Positions 1-11,918 of a stretch of 64,000 nt of DNA are shown one piece after another (positions within the stretch are counted from its first letter, which is position 1; each line of letters starts with the position of its first letter). Location: positions 620,001 through 684,000 of the forward strand of contig NC_026507.1 in NCBI RefSeq assembly GCF_000182925.2, in the 5' to 3' direction. The position numbers and the translations under genes are program-made. The DNA comes from Neurospora crassa OR74A. Its lineage: Eukaryota > Ascomycota > Sordariomycetes > Sordariales > Sordariaceae. The notes below the pieces were generated by a model that searched no databases, was not told the origin of the DNA, and saw nothing but the letters and a program-made list of their open reading frames with translations.

Positions 1-556
1 CTTTATATTATTTATTTATAATCTTCCTTTACGAATTTTAATAATTCGTCTAATTTCCTATTTATAGATACTAACCTCCTATTAACCGTCTAATACTAAA
101 GACTACAATTATAACTAAGGGAGGGGGGAATATAAATAAGAATATTTGGTATAGAAATATTTATAGGAGAGCTGCTATTATTAATAATAAGATTATTAGT
201 AAGGGCTATTAGATTAATATTAGTATTAATATCGCCGATACTATAGTAATTAAATTTCGAATAGCCCTTATAATTGAAATTCCTAGTTCGGAATATACTA
301 AATAATATTATAAGGAGATTATTATTAATAAGGCGTGCCTATATTATAGCCTAAAATACCGCTATAGACTAATATAACCGCTATAAAAGGGGGGTAAGTA
401 AAGGGCTACCGGTATTAGTAAGGCGTATAATTTTAACCGCTATATTTTATATATTATTCTAGAGATTATAAATACTATAAGGGACTTCGAGTATGTAGCG
501 GCGTAGTGATAGTGAATACTGCGATCTCTCGTTGAATTCTGGAAGGAAAAGACGTT

Positions 557-559
<3 letters not shown>

Positions 560-590
<31 letters not shown>
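560..590 (+). repeat. 31-base A homopolymer
   Basis: An uninterrupted run of 31 A lies inside the RIP relic, at the point where composition switches from mixed AT-rich to purine-rich. It could be the fossil poly(A) tail of a retroposed element, which would make it an element boundary. It could equally be slippage in mutated DNA, or an assembly artefact. Confidence 0.9.
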
Positions 591-593
<3 letters not shown>

Positions 594-1808
594 GAGAGAT
601 ACTAAGGGGAAGATAGCGTACCTTTAGTCTAGTAAGTATATATACTAATTAGACAAAATATTTTATATAGGTTTAAGGTTAGGGTATTAGTAAATATTTA
701 GGTTAAAGTAATACTATATTTTAAATAAATAAAGGGGCGGATATTATTAAAGGATAGAAAAGGAGTAGTTGATTAGAGGTTAATAATAGGTATAAAGTAA
801 GAAAAGGGAGAGGATAGAATAAGAAGAAAGAAAACGGAGAAGGGAAGCGAATATATTAATTAGACTTATAAGGGAAATAGGGATTAGTATATAGGTATAT
901 AGTAGAGATATATATATTTATAGTAGGGGCTAGCTTAGGCGAAGGGGTAGTTAAGGTAGTTATAAAATTAAAGGAGGGGGTAATAAATATAATTATAAAA
1001 GTAAGGATAGGAGGAAGAAGAAAGGAGAAGCGAAGAGGGTAGGCGGTAGGGGCGTTATATAAACGAAGGAAAAGGTCCTTATACGAATATAAATTGAAGT
1101 AAGTAAATATAATTCTAAGTAGGCGAATATAAAATAATATAGGGTAAAAAAAGTATTAAATAATTATATAGGTAGTAGGAAGGGGTAAATAGAAGGATAA
1201 GACGAAGATAATAATTAGAAGGGGAAGGATGGGACGAGTAGGTAGTAGTAGCGGCTATAAAAAAGTAGAAGAAAAAGGCGGAAAATAGAAAAGTACGTAA
1301 TTCGGATTATAGTAAGGAGAATAGGGGTAATAGTTAGGAATTATATTGTTAGAACGAAGAAATTAATATAAAGAACGAAGCGAGGGTAATAGAAAGGTAA
1401 TTAAAAAGGAATAATATAAATAAGGAAAATTTATAGAGGAAATAGTATATAGAATTATAGGAGGCAAAGGAAGGAAACGAAGGTTCTAAAGATAGAACCT
1501 ATAGGGAAGGGGATTGTATTTAAAATTTATAGTAGATCGTAGTAGGTACAAATAAGGGAGAATAGCCTATAAGAGGAACTTTAGGATTTAATTGTATAAG
1601 TATTACATAGTAGGCGCGGATAATAGAGAATATTTAGTAAGAGGAACTACGGAGTATAATTATATTAATATCCTAAGGTATTTATTAATACTCTTAAGTT
1701 TAGTATAATACTCTTCGTTAAATAAAATAATATTTATTACCTTATACGCCTACGGAACGATAGCCTTAAATAGTCGGGAACCCGACTAATTTTTTAAATT
1801 TAATACTA

Positions 1809-2213
1809 GTTTTATATCCGTATTAGAATTTATAAAAATAAATATTATAATACCAATATTCTAACGGGTAGAACGCTAACGCTTTAAATCTATTACCGGT
1901 TTCGTATCCGCACTAGAATTTATAAGAATAGATATTATAATACTAATATTCTAGCGGGCGGTTTACTGTATTTGGAGCTTATAAAAATAGATATTATAAT
2001 ATTAATATTCTAGCGGACGGCTTCGTATCTATATTTAAAGCTTATAAAAATAGATATTATAATACCGATATTCTAGCGGGTAACTTCGTATCCGTATTTG
2101 GAATTTAGGAAAATAAATATTATAATACCAATATTCTAGTAGGTAGCTTCGTATTTATATTTAGAATTTAAGAGAAAGGATATTACAATATTAATATTCT
2201 AGCAGGCGGTTCG
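1809..2213. repeat. Decayed minisatellite, ~63-bp unit, about 6 copies
   Basis: Six diverged tandem units of about 59-63 bp (the first spacing longer) share a TTCGTATCCG-like start, a central GATATTATAATAC block and an end like ATATTCTAGCGGG. Copies differ mainly by C/T and G/A exchanges, as expected if a tandem array inside the repeat was hit by RIP. Counted by eye from the sequence. Confidence 0.75.
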
Positions 2214-4051
2214 CCAATAGCGAAGCGGCTACAATATCCGGGATATAATATTGGCGGCTATTACAAGCAACGGCTCGCTTAAATTAAGGGGCGAGGACTT
2301 CGTACCTTCGCCGGTAATATAGCCTAATAATATTATAATAGTATAATACTAACGCCCTCCGCTATTTAACTAGAATTTACTACGAATTGTAAAGGTTCTA
2401 AGGACGGAACCTATAAGGGGGGGGGTCGTATTAGGAAGCTAAGAACTCGTATATAGAAGTACTTTAATAACTGCTACTCCCCTTTATTAACTAACGTATA
2501 GGATTATTAATAATAATATTTATATTAGGTCGGATTCGTAGGAAGGATAATCCAGCATTACGTTGAGGCGCTAAATTAGTACGAGGCTCTATAATACTCG
2601 TTAGCGGATGAATAGAGTTTGTATAGGTATAAAAGAGGTTTAACGGAGCGTAGTTTATTATAGTCGGTAACTATTAATATATTTTTAAATTAACCCCTAA
2701 CTTACTATCCCCTACGTATGGCCACAACCGTAGTCACCTCAGCCTACCTTTCGCCTACGTTCCTAACACCTACGCCCGTCGACTGTAACTAGTATAATAA
2801 CCGCCGTATACTTTCTCACAACAAACCTCCCCACTATATAATATAGCGAAATACCTAAAGAGGGGGGAGGGCACTAGCTCGCTAACGCCAATCTCGTACC
2901 AGAGGGACTCAATAGCCTACTCTTACTCAAAATAATATAAATCGCATCGCCTAGAGTATTATAATTTAAATACCAGCAGTACCAGCCGTATTAGCCGTAC
3001 TAATACCCCCTCCTCCAATACCGCTACAAACAATTCTAATTCCCTTACCCTCGCCTTTTTACCCCCCAACTCCCTCACAACGAACTCTAGCACCCTCTCC
3101 ATCTCCCTATCCCCAAATTTAATAATAACCGCTAATTTAGTAATAACCGTCTTACAGCTATATACTAACTCCTACCGGTTCTAATTAACTTAATTATAAA
3201 CTACTAACTTCTATTAAATAATTACTTCAATACTAGGACGGTCCACCGCCTTCTAACTAGTAACAAGAGGAGGGATAGGTTATACTAGTAATATAATATA
3301 AGTAAATTCTAACCCCTATAGTACCGCTTCCAATACCTCCAATATATTTATAAGGATATAATATAGGGGCGTACCCGTACTCTAGGTAGCACTTTAGGTA
3401 ATATTTATACGGTAGGCATCAAAATTAGAGTAGGTACGTATACTCTGGGTAGTAAGTATAGCAATAGAGCCAGCAGTATCGCTGGCAACCACAGTATTAA
3501 CCGCCTCAATAATAGATAATTGGGATAATTGACTAGATTAACGACTTCTAAATACCTTTACGTGAAAAAAAGTAGCGTAAAAGACGTAAATCTAATAATA
3601 CGCGGGCATCAATTACGTAGCCTCAATTGTATGTATATGCGCTGGCTGGGCGGCTGGGTGTGGTTGTGCTTATTTAGCGATAATGTGGGTAAAGTCTAGC
3701 TAGGGACGGTTTTGAGTCTAGCCAGCTACCGAAATCGAGATTCGACGGCTCCACTATCCTACAGCACAGTAACTAAAAAGAAAAGCCTCTTGATTATTAA
3801 GAATATCCCCAACCGCGTACGGGCTATTTACTAGTGTATCATAGCGGACAATCCGGACGGTCAGCCTACGATACACATGATGATGACCACAATAACGATC
3901 ACAATTCTCTTTGACTTGATACATGGTAAACATTCATCGCCTCACGCGCACACACCCACGCACGCAAATGGCGGTAGCTCATAGACTGATAAGTGTCGGT
4001 AGACCACGACAGCGTAGCATACACGCCAAGTTGAGGCTAGCCAGGGGGGGT

Positions 4052-4238
4052 TGACTTGCCTTGCCTTGTTAGGACAACTCAAAACTTGCCTGGCCTGATT
4101 GACTTGCACATAGTGTACATTTCAACCCGGGCTCGCCGCGTTACTGTACCAAAATCTCATATGAAGTGTGGTTAGAAAGGTATAGCCGTCGGAGAATAAA
4201 GGAGGGGTATGCAATTTACAAGTAAACAAGGCAAGTCA
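4052..4238. mobile_element. Possible small inverted-repeat element (MITE-like)
   Basis: TGACTTGCCTTGCCTTGTT at the left end and AACAAGGCAAGTCA at the right end are inverted copies. The left arm has an extra internal CCTTG. They enclose about 190 bp with no coding capacity, and both ends abut runs of G that could be a short target duplication. This fits a non-autonomous DNA transposon remnant, but a chance inverted repeat is not excluded without other copies. Confidence 0.3.
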
Positions 4239-5538
4239 GGGGGCTGACATGCCATGACTTGCTTATATGGAATTTATGTACTACCTTGATTTGGCTCGCC
4301 TTGAGAGGGCGGACGGACGGCTTGAAACTGGTTTTTGATGGTGCCGGGAGAATAGCGAGAACCACACTCTATGCCGTTAGTTGTTCATTGTCAGGATCAA
4401 ACATCCATTCTACAAAGGGACCATCTCAATGCCCCCAAGTTCACCACTAAAACCGCCCGGACCACCGAACCAAAGAGATTCCGTCGATGTCCCGTCCCGA
4501 CCACTGGGCATCGCTGCCACCTAGGCGAGGTGAGGTGAGGTGCCTGTTGCTCTGACAAACCCTCCTAGCCAAAGATCGAACAGGCCTGTCACTTTGAAAC
4601 GACCCGATTGTTCCGAACACAGTGCTGGCAGACAGACCTTCGCTACTGGCACTTATTATTCCCCTCAGAAGAAGTCAAAACCTCCCTCGCACAGTCTCGA
4701 CACTTGTCGGAGACCGCTGACTGAGCACTCGGTGTGCAGTGGGTGGCCCGATACCACCTGTCAATGCTTGACGACCGCATCTGCCAATCGCCGTCAACCA
4801 ATGAGATCTTTCCAAGGCACGGCTTCTGTGGATCCTACCTGACATTGGATATCCTCGATGCTGTCACCACAGACCGCGGTGTGGAGCTGCCCGCCCCGCT
4901 GGTCAGGGATCATCCTTCTGCGCCCGCCAGGGGCAATGGCACGTCGTCCGGGTGGTCCGTGTGGCTCCCTATATACAGTGTACCAGTAAACCAGTCGTCC
5001 GTCAGCTCTCTTTTTTGGTTGCATTATTCTTTTTTTCTATTTCCAGCTCACCACGGTCGCAACCGAAAAAGAAGCAGAAACGAAGCTAAATTTATTCCCC
5101 CCATCATGGCACGGGGGGGGACCCACCTGGAGATTAATCTCCCATCCTTTCTTCCCCCCTCCGTCTTTCCAGGCCGCTCCGGCCCGCTCGGACTTTTACG
5201 ATTGTCGACGATGATGTTGATGGTGATAATGTTGGTTTCTGCAAATGGATGAGATGAAAGAAAATGGAGATACCAGCGGCTGTGCAGTGAGTGATCGATA
5301 ATGTGCTGAGGGTCCAAAGGCAGTGCATTACAAAGATGTGCATGGCGCGAGTGTGGCTTATGCAAGGACTTATGATCAACCGTCTGTCAGGAACCCACAC
5401 AAGTCTTTTTGATTCCGGTTTCAGTATGTATGGATGGGTGCACATGCAGGATGTACATATGCACTCAGGATTCAGGAACCGAAAAAAAAACAAAAAAAAG
5501 TAATCGGAAGACCACCAGCAGCAGAGTTTCTAGCTCTC

Positions 5539-5572
5539 ATCCCATCCCATCCCATCCCATCCCATCCCATCC
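5539..5572. repeat. (CATCC)n microsatellite
   Basis: About seven perfect pentamer units in non-coding DNA. No function visible. Confidence 0.9.
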
Positions 5573-8500
5573 GCGTGGTTCGATTGATGCTTCCCTCGGA
5601 AACTTAAAAAGCGATCGAATATGCGTGACCAACACACATAACGCCCAGAAAACCACCATTGATGCCGAGGGGTTTCGGTCTCACTTGAGACGATTTCGCC
5701 AAGGGAAATGGAATCTATACCAAATGTCAGACATGATCTTGCGTCAATTACGTCGTTAGTGCTCACTACACTATAGGACACTTGGCAGTCCCATATACCT
5801 GGTGGCTACGCGGTCACGTTGGTTGTCGCGGAGAGACGACGGTATCGGTTGTCGTTGTCGTCGTCAACAAAGCAGACACACAGCAACGGACCGTCTTCTC
5901 CATTTCTCCCTCCCATCACGCCCCCTCCCCCGGATGCACACAACTCAGACGCAGGTACACTACACAGCGCCGCCGAACGCTCCGCTCCATGCACCTTGGC
6001 GATCCTTTAGTATCTATTTTTTTTCTTTCGCCACTGATGCTCCATGTCCACCCACAGCTCGGCTGCATGGAAGGAACTGCAACGAAAATCACTTTCAGCC
6101 GGTCTTACTTCTTGTTGATCAATCGATAACATTTCGGAGAGGCCGTCCCTTTTCAATATATATATATAGCGCACACTATGCAAAGGGTACTTTACTAAAG
6201 TGAAGGAAATCACTCGGAAGTTTTAACCGTCCCGGATCCAGGTCCCCGCTCCGTTCGGGCCCGGATCGGATGGGTCCAGCACCGGGGAGACTTACTTTGG
6301 TAAGTATACTACTATGTAGGCCGATCCTGTTCCGAACCCGTAACTATCTTTTGTCTCTGCCCTGGGGGGGCCGGTGGCGTCACAAGGAAAGACGTGGCAG
6401 TTTGAGCAGCACATAATGTGTTATATATGTTGTTGGTGTAGCACGTCTGTCACGATGTTTACTCTGCGTAGTGTAGAGAAACAGACCGCGGTCTACAAGC
6501 TGTCTGATAAATAACCGCGCGCTAAATCTTTCGATTTTATAAATCACGCTTTGATCTCTGGCTACTGAAGAAAAGCCGTATGGCAGATATACTCACTCAC
6601 TTCAAGGTCCTACATTCTCACTTTCCCATCCGTGCCCGCCTTTCCCATATACTACAAATAAATAAATACCTACCCGCCCTGGCCGTTATGTTCCGTCCCA
6701 TTGCAATTCTCAATTCTCAAGTCCAAGATCTATAACTACCAATCAACCCCCTCCCTCACCGGCAGTCAGCACGGGAGGGTGGATGGATGGATGGATGGTG
6801 TGTAGTGTACATACGCGCCACAGAGGCACCGACAAAGACACCAGATACAAGATACACTAGTGTACACACAAGACACACTAGAATAAAAGACACAACCCAC
6901 CAGAAACCCCAGTCACACAACAACCGCATCACGTTATCAGGTGGGTGACACAACAAAAAACGAAGGGCGGGAGGATGCATGTCGTGGCATGGTGGCACGG
7001 TTTGTGAGTGCCGGACGGAGTGGCAGGGAAAGCTAAGGAGGTGGAGGGAGGGGCTTTTCTAAGTGGCGTAGCTTTTTGAGACACGACGGGAGGATGAGGC
7101 GTTGGGTGCCGTGTCGTATATTGGTGGTTGTTTTCGTGAAGTTCTCGAGCTTTATCAAGATCTTGATGGAGATACTATACTATATTCACAGTTATCTATC
7201 ATCATCTGCGCGGAGAAGGCGAGTAAGAAGGCGTGAGTGAGGCACATGATGCGAGCGAGGATCGGCAACGGGGATATCGGTGCAGCTAGCTGTGTGAATT
7301 GTAAGGTGGATGGATGTGTGCGAGTACATAATGTACATACTTGTCTTGTATCCCGTGGTTGAGGTTCTCGTGATTTTCTCTTTCTTGGGGGGAATATCTT
7401 CTCGAACTTAGAATAACTCGAAAAAATAAAAATGGCTGTAAGATTCTTCGAAACAAGTAAAAAGTGAACATTGCTTACCGGATGAACCCATCGCCACCAA
7501 TGGAGGTCCGGGCAACACTCCGGTTTGAATCATTCACTCTGGATCAGATGGTTCAGATGGTGTGGTACTTCCCTCGATGACAACAAAACTAGTGTACCTA
7601 GTAGGAAATCGGGAGGAGCCGAACCTTTCTGATTTGGAAGATCAAAGCTTTTAATTCTCATTCGTCTATCCCTTACCTGCCATGCTTGGCCACGTGCGTG
7701 CATACAGAGAGTGGTAGAAGTTAAATCGTCGATGGAAGAGCGGGTAGGTAAATGCAATACAATACAAACCGTCGCGATATGGGATACTGTAGTTATATAA
7801 TGGGTATACATGAAACAGCTTCTCGCCAAGATTTGTGTGGAATACGAAACCTCTCTCGGAACACAACAGATGCTCGGATGGTTGATCAGTGACAGGGGAC
7901 CAAAACAGGGAAAACGCCAAAACTCGGACTCTGGGTTGCTTGTTGCAATTCGTGATCTGCGTCAAGCGACAGAGATACGCGGTAGCGATCAATCTGTCAA
8001 TTTCGGGATGCAATTGCTGCTCGCTTCATGGAATCGGGGACGAGTCACTCCAACACAGAACCTCACCGTGGTTTGGTAAGTTCCGTTCCATGGGAGGAAG
8101 GTTCAAGCAATGTCGTTCACCGGCCGGCAAATGGCGGTGCACGGTCCACTCACCCACTCACCCACTTCAACCTACGCCGGGCGGCAGGGTCTTGGCGTTC
8201 CTGACGCTAGACTGCAAACAGTACGCTAACAAATCCCGTCACCCATGGCAACCAGTTGCTTTCTTTTGTTTGTAACCAAACAAAAACATCACCAACATTC
8301 TCCGTTTGAGAACAGCCTTTTAAACATAGCCACACTGCATTTCTTTGATCACTGTGTGGCGCTCAGTTAAGCCGGTTGAATTCACGCAGCCAAAAGTGGT
8401 TATAGCATTTCTTGGGGTTTGCACAGAGATACCTGCATTAATCCAAATGACCATACCAATCTGTCACCACACCTTCAATAAGCTTTCACTCGGCTACAGG

Positions 8501-8598
8501 TCTCGCACCAACAACAACGATTTCGAGGGAGTGGAACCATAAGATTTAGTCAGGCCAACTACCGTAGGACAGCAGAACGAACAGCGAACCACAACACC

Positions 8599-11427
8599 AT
8601 GGCAAGATTATCACGGCCCCCGCCATCTTCATCCTCTCGGTCCCGGAAAACAATCTTCTCATCGTCCTCCGAATCGGAGCCCGAATCCAACAACGACTCC
8701 AGCTCCGACTCTGACTTTCCAGATATCGCAGCCTTTCCATCAAGTCCCAAAAGGAAAAGAAAAGTTTCGCCACCTTTGCAGGCGACTAAGAAGAGACCGA
8801 CCCCTCCCACGGATACGGTTTCTACTGGTAGTAACCAGACGGTCATCGAATCAGCAACATCGCCAAATGCGGCTTCTTCATCAGTAGCTGGCGTCAAGAG
8901 GCGGAAGCTGCTTTTGGGTGCGGTGTCGGATAATGTCCTTTTTCGGAAGTGGACGCCAGCGCAAGAGGAGGAGGGTGGGGTGCCAGCTAGGAAGAAGAGG
9001 AGGGGTCTAACCGCTGGTACAGGATTCGGGCTGGAGTTGGGGATGATGCGCGATGAAGAGAAGGACGGCAGCGACTCCGAGGCTGAGAATCTGGTTGTGA
9101 ATCGAAAGAAGGTAAAAGGGGTGAAGAGGGTAAGCGAGAGCACCGTTACTGCTAAGACGGTGGGGATGACGACCAAAAGTCTTTTCAGCGACCAGAATCT
9201 GTCAAAGAAACACTGCGAAGGCAAGGAATCGATGAGAACCAAGAATAAGGAGGAAAAGCGATCGGCAAGTCTTGTTCAACCACCAAAACAAAGCACCAGC
9301 CAAAGCAAGGACATGATGGAAATCGACCAGGAGCAGGATATGGACATCTTTGAAGATTTGGAAGATTTTGCTGAGGAGTCGTTCCACACCGCGCAATCTA
9401 AGGAGTCTTCCGAGTCGAATGAAGTTGGGTCGGAAACCACGGTTGAGAAGGCGCCGAATACTAACACGACAACAAATTCCAAAGACGACGATTCAGATGA
9501 GGACCTGGATGCATTCTTCTCAAAGTTGAGCAACAAGCCCAAGATTCCCGCAGTCAGAGAGAGTCACCTTTCTCCGACGAAGCCTCGGTCAACGAAGAAC
9601 TCGAGAGGCAAGCGGATGGATACGAGCTGGGAAACCCAAAGCCGGACTTTGTTCGATGTTGATGAGAGTGACGGAAGCCAAAGAAGAGCAGCGAAGCAGG
9701 TAGTTTCCAGCGATGAGGACACCTGTGGTGAAGAGGATGTCACGCAAGATTTCTCCTGTCTCCAGCTGGAATCCTCCTCCTCCTCCTCTTCCGACGCCGA
9801 AAGCTCATCAGAAACCGAAACCGAACGACGATCTCGTCCACCAGCTGCCACCACCACCACAACCAAGAAGCGCACTCAAACACCCAGTCCTCCTCCCAAG
9901 ATCCCCAAACTCAAAGCAAAGCCATCATCAACACCATTACCACCACCCTCCCCTTCCAAGAAACTCCCACGCATCCCCACCACCCCCCACCGCCCCTCTT
10001 CCGACCTCTTTTGGTCTCGCGAATTCGTCGACGACTGGAACGACACGCACTCCCCCACCAAGAAGGAACCACTCTTTCCATCAACCAAACCCCCCGCCTC
10101 GGACGCTACCTCTACTAGAGGGGGTACTTCCATCACCTCCCCCAAGAAGAAGAAGAAGAAGAACCCACCAGCGGCCCCTCCCAGTCCTTCAAAAGCCTCC
10201 ACCACCGCCCTCCTGGCCCGCGAATCCCGTCTTGCGCGGCAAGCTTTCGACACGCACAAACACTCCCTCGCCACATCTTTTCTCTCCCTTCTCGACGCCC
10301 GCCTGACTTCCTCCCGCTTATCGGCTCTTACGGCCTCAACAGGCGGCATCAAGCTCGTATGGAGCAAGACGCTCAACACCACGGCTGGCAGGGCGAATTG
10401 GAAGAAGGAGAGTATCACCACCAATACCCGTCTCCCTTCTTTTTCGGGTGCGAAGCAAGAAGGGGGGAAGGAAGTGGTGGTGAAACACCACGCCTCCATC
10501 GAGTTAGCTACCAAGGTCCTGTCCACGCCCGAGAGACTATTCAATACGCTTGCGCACGAGTTCTGTCATTTGGCGGTGTTCATGATTGATGGGGTGACTG
10601 CGAGACCGCATGGGGCGGAGTTCAAAGCTTGGGCGAAGAAGGTTAATGAGTCGGAGTTTGGTGCTGGTGGTGGGGGGAGGAATCGTGGTGTCGGAAAGAT
10701 GAATATTCGAGATCAAAGAGGAGAGGGTGATGGTGGTGTGGAATGGGAAGGCGGGTATGCGGTCGAAGTCACGACGAAACATGGGTACGAGATTGAGTTT
10801 AGGTATGTGTGGGTATGTGATGGGGTTCTTTCTGAGTCCTCTTCTACTAGTGGTCAGGCTGAAGGAAAAGGAAAAGAGAGAGGAAAAGGACAAGGGCAAG
10901 AAGGGTGTGGGACAGAATATAAGCGCCACTCAAAGAGTATTGATCCCAAAAGACATCGGTGTGGGTTGTGCAAGGGAGTTTTGAGGCAGGTTAAGCCTGC
11001 GCCGAGGGGTCAAGGTCAACGACAACAACAGCAACAAGGAGGAGGAGGAGGAGGAGGTGGTGGTCACGTCTCTGATATGGCTGGTGTCGATGGGGTTGGG
11101 ACACAAAAAGGAATGGGGATGAAGGAGAAGGGGAAGACGTCGGAGTATCAAGTCTTTGTCAAAGAGCAGATGAAGGTGGTGAAAGCTCAGAAGCCTGGAC
11201 TGACGTTTGGGGAGGTGATGAAGGAGGTTGCGGAACGGTGGAAGGTTGAGAAGGCGAGGAGGGAGAAGAACAACAAGAAGGAAACCCCGCTGGCGGAAAC
11301 GAAAGGGAAGCTTTCTACAGTTGTAGAGGAGGTTGCCGCTGACGAAGATGGCGATGGCGAGGATATTCCGGATGTGTTCGACGACGAGCCGATGATGGAC
11401 GTGGTTGATTTGACTGCGGATGATTGA
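8599..11427 (+). CDS. GCNA/ACRC-like protein: acidic disordered region, SprT protease, zinc ribbon, HMG box
   Basis: One uninterrupted 942-codon frame; the ATG sits in a good context (CACCATGGC). Residues 1 to about 520 are disordered and Ser/Asp/Glu-rich with basic patches suited to nuclear import. A SprT-like metalloprotease follows (about 560-700) with HEFCH at 653-657 and a third histidine in RPHGAEF near 671. A zinc ribbon comes next: one cysteine in WVCDG, then CGTEYKRHSK and CGLCKG. Its first half is split by a Gly/Lys/Glu-rich insert of about 25 residues. An HMG box (about 847-895, EYQVFVKEQM ... ERWKVEKARR) is near the end. This order matches GCNA, the SprT family member linked to clearing DNA-protein crosslinks and genome stability. 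The role here is inferred by architecture. The insert might be an unspliced intron, but it stays in frame. Confidence 0.85.
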   Translation: MARLSRPPPSSSSRSRKTIFSSSSESEPESNNDSSSDSDFPDIAAFPSSPKRKRKVSPPLQATKKRPTPPTDTVSTGSNQTVIESATSPNAASSSVAGVKRRKLLLGAVSDNVLFRKWTPAQEEEGGVPARKKRRGLTAGTGFGLELGMMRDEEKDGSDSEAENLVVNRKKVKGVKRVSESTVTAKTVGMTTKSLFSDQNLSKKHCEGKESMRTKNKEEKRSASLVQPPKQSTSQSKDMMEIDQEQDMDIFEDLEDFAEESFHTAQSKESSESNEVGSETTVEKAPNTNTTTNSKDDDSDEDLDAFFSKLSNKPKIPAVRESHLSPTKPRSTKNSRGKRMDTSWETQSRTLFDVDESDGSQRRAAKQVVSSDEDTCGEEDVTQDFSCLQLESSSSSSSDAESSSETETERRSRPPAATTTTTKKRTQTPSPPPKIPKLKAKPSSTPLPPPSPSKKLPRIPTTPHRPSSDLFWSREFVDDWNDTHSPTKKEPLFPSTKPPASDATSTRGGTSITSPKKKKKKNPPAAPPSPSKASTTALLARESRLARQAFDTHKHSLATSFLSLLDARLTSSRLSALTASTGGIKLVWSKTLNTTAGRANWKKESITTNTRLPSFSGAKQEGGKEVVVKHHASIELATKVLSTPERLFNTLAHEFCHLAVFMIDGVTARPHGAEFKAWAKKVNESEFGAGGGGRNRGVGKMNIRDQRGEGDGGVEWEGGYAVEVTTKHGYEIEFRYVWVCDGVLSESSSTSGQAEGKGKERGKGQGQEGCGTEYKRHSKSIDPKRHRCGLCKGVLRQVKPAPRGQGQRQQQQQGGGGGGGGGHVSDMAGVDGVGTQKGMGMKEKGKTSEYQVFVKEQMKVVKAQKPGLTFGEVMKEVAERWKVEKARREKNNKKETPLAETKGKLSTVVEEVAADEDGDGEDIPDVFDDEPMMDVVDLTADD

Positions 11428-11918
11428 GCAGACGGCATCGGTAATACTTGGTAGTCCATAACCGTGCTTGTACAAGTAGGTTATTTGTATCAACATGAAA
11501 CAATATTGATACCCCCGAATACATCAGAGGACATTCAGTTCGCTACCTAAGTGAAGTGTCAATAATGTTCTAGAAGAAATAAGAAATATGTCGTCAAAGA
11601 TATCGTAGCTCTGCGTGAGAACCCTTCTCTGCTAAAGAGCTGATTTGAATCGTCACTTATCCACCTCCTATCATAGCCAACCCGACCTGATATCAAACGC
11701 CTCTTGATTCATTCTCCTGGTATCCCTTTACCCTGATAAATTTCCTCCTCCCCCATTTCGTTTCCCCCGAGGTATCCCTTTGTCCAAGCGCTTTACTTCT
11801 TAATCCAACCCAATCCCATTTTCCTTTGGAGTAAAAACCCAATATCCTTCTCTTCCCCCCATCCTCCATCCATACAATCTTGTCTTAAGCCACATCCCCT
11901 CCTACTCCCCAACTCAAC
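11428..11918. other. Intergenic, convergent 3' ends
   Basis: 490 bp between two genes whose 3' ends face each other; pyrimidine-rich towards 11900. It should contain both 3' UTRs. No gene seen. Confidence 0.6.

Larger units (their letters stand above)
1..3620. repeat. RIP-mutated repeat relic, coding capacity destroyed
   Basis: No reading frame above about 60 codons survives here. The sequence is rich in TA dinucleotides and stop triplets. Base loss is strand-asymmetric: about 590-1560 has almost no C on the plus strand, while about 2700-3550 has almost no G. This is what C-to-T mutation of one strand or the other produces, and repeat-induced point mutation in Neurospora is the known process. 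A direct repeat of roughly 30 bp recurs at 1481-1512 and 2391-2423. Composition returns to normal near 3600. The parent element cannot be named from what remains; a transposon or other duplicated DNA is the natural source. It should be read as an old fossil with very many changes. Confidence 0.8.
3621..8598. other. Gene-poor intergenic stretch
   Basis: About 5 kb of normal base composition with only short, non-conserved open frames. The longest frame (4734-5252, plus) starts at GTG and shows no coding-like codon use. Simple repeats are present: a CCCAT tract near 5539, a GGATGGATGG tract near 6780, and a small inverted-repeat unit at 4052-4238. No tRNA, 5S rRNA or protein gene could be supported. 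The last few hundred bases should hold the promoter of the gene at 8599. Confidence 0.6.

Noticed and set aside
4734-5252. 172-codon plus-strand frame
   Set aside because: Starts at GTG rather than ATG, no coding-like codon use, no family motif, and the same stretch is open in several frames.
9876-10544. 222-codon minus-strand frame
   Set aside because: Antisense shadow of the GCNA-like gene.
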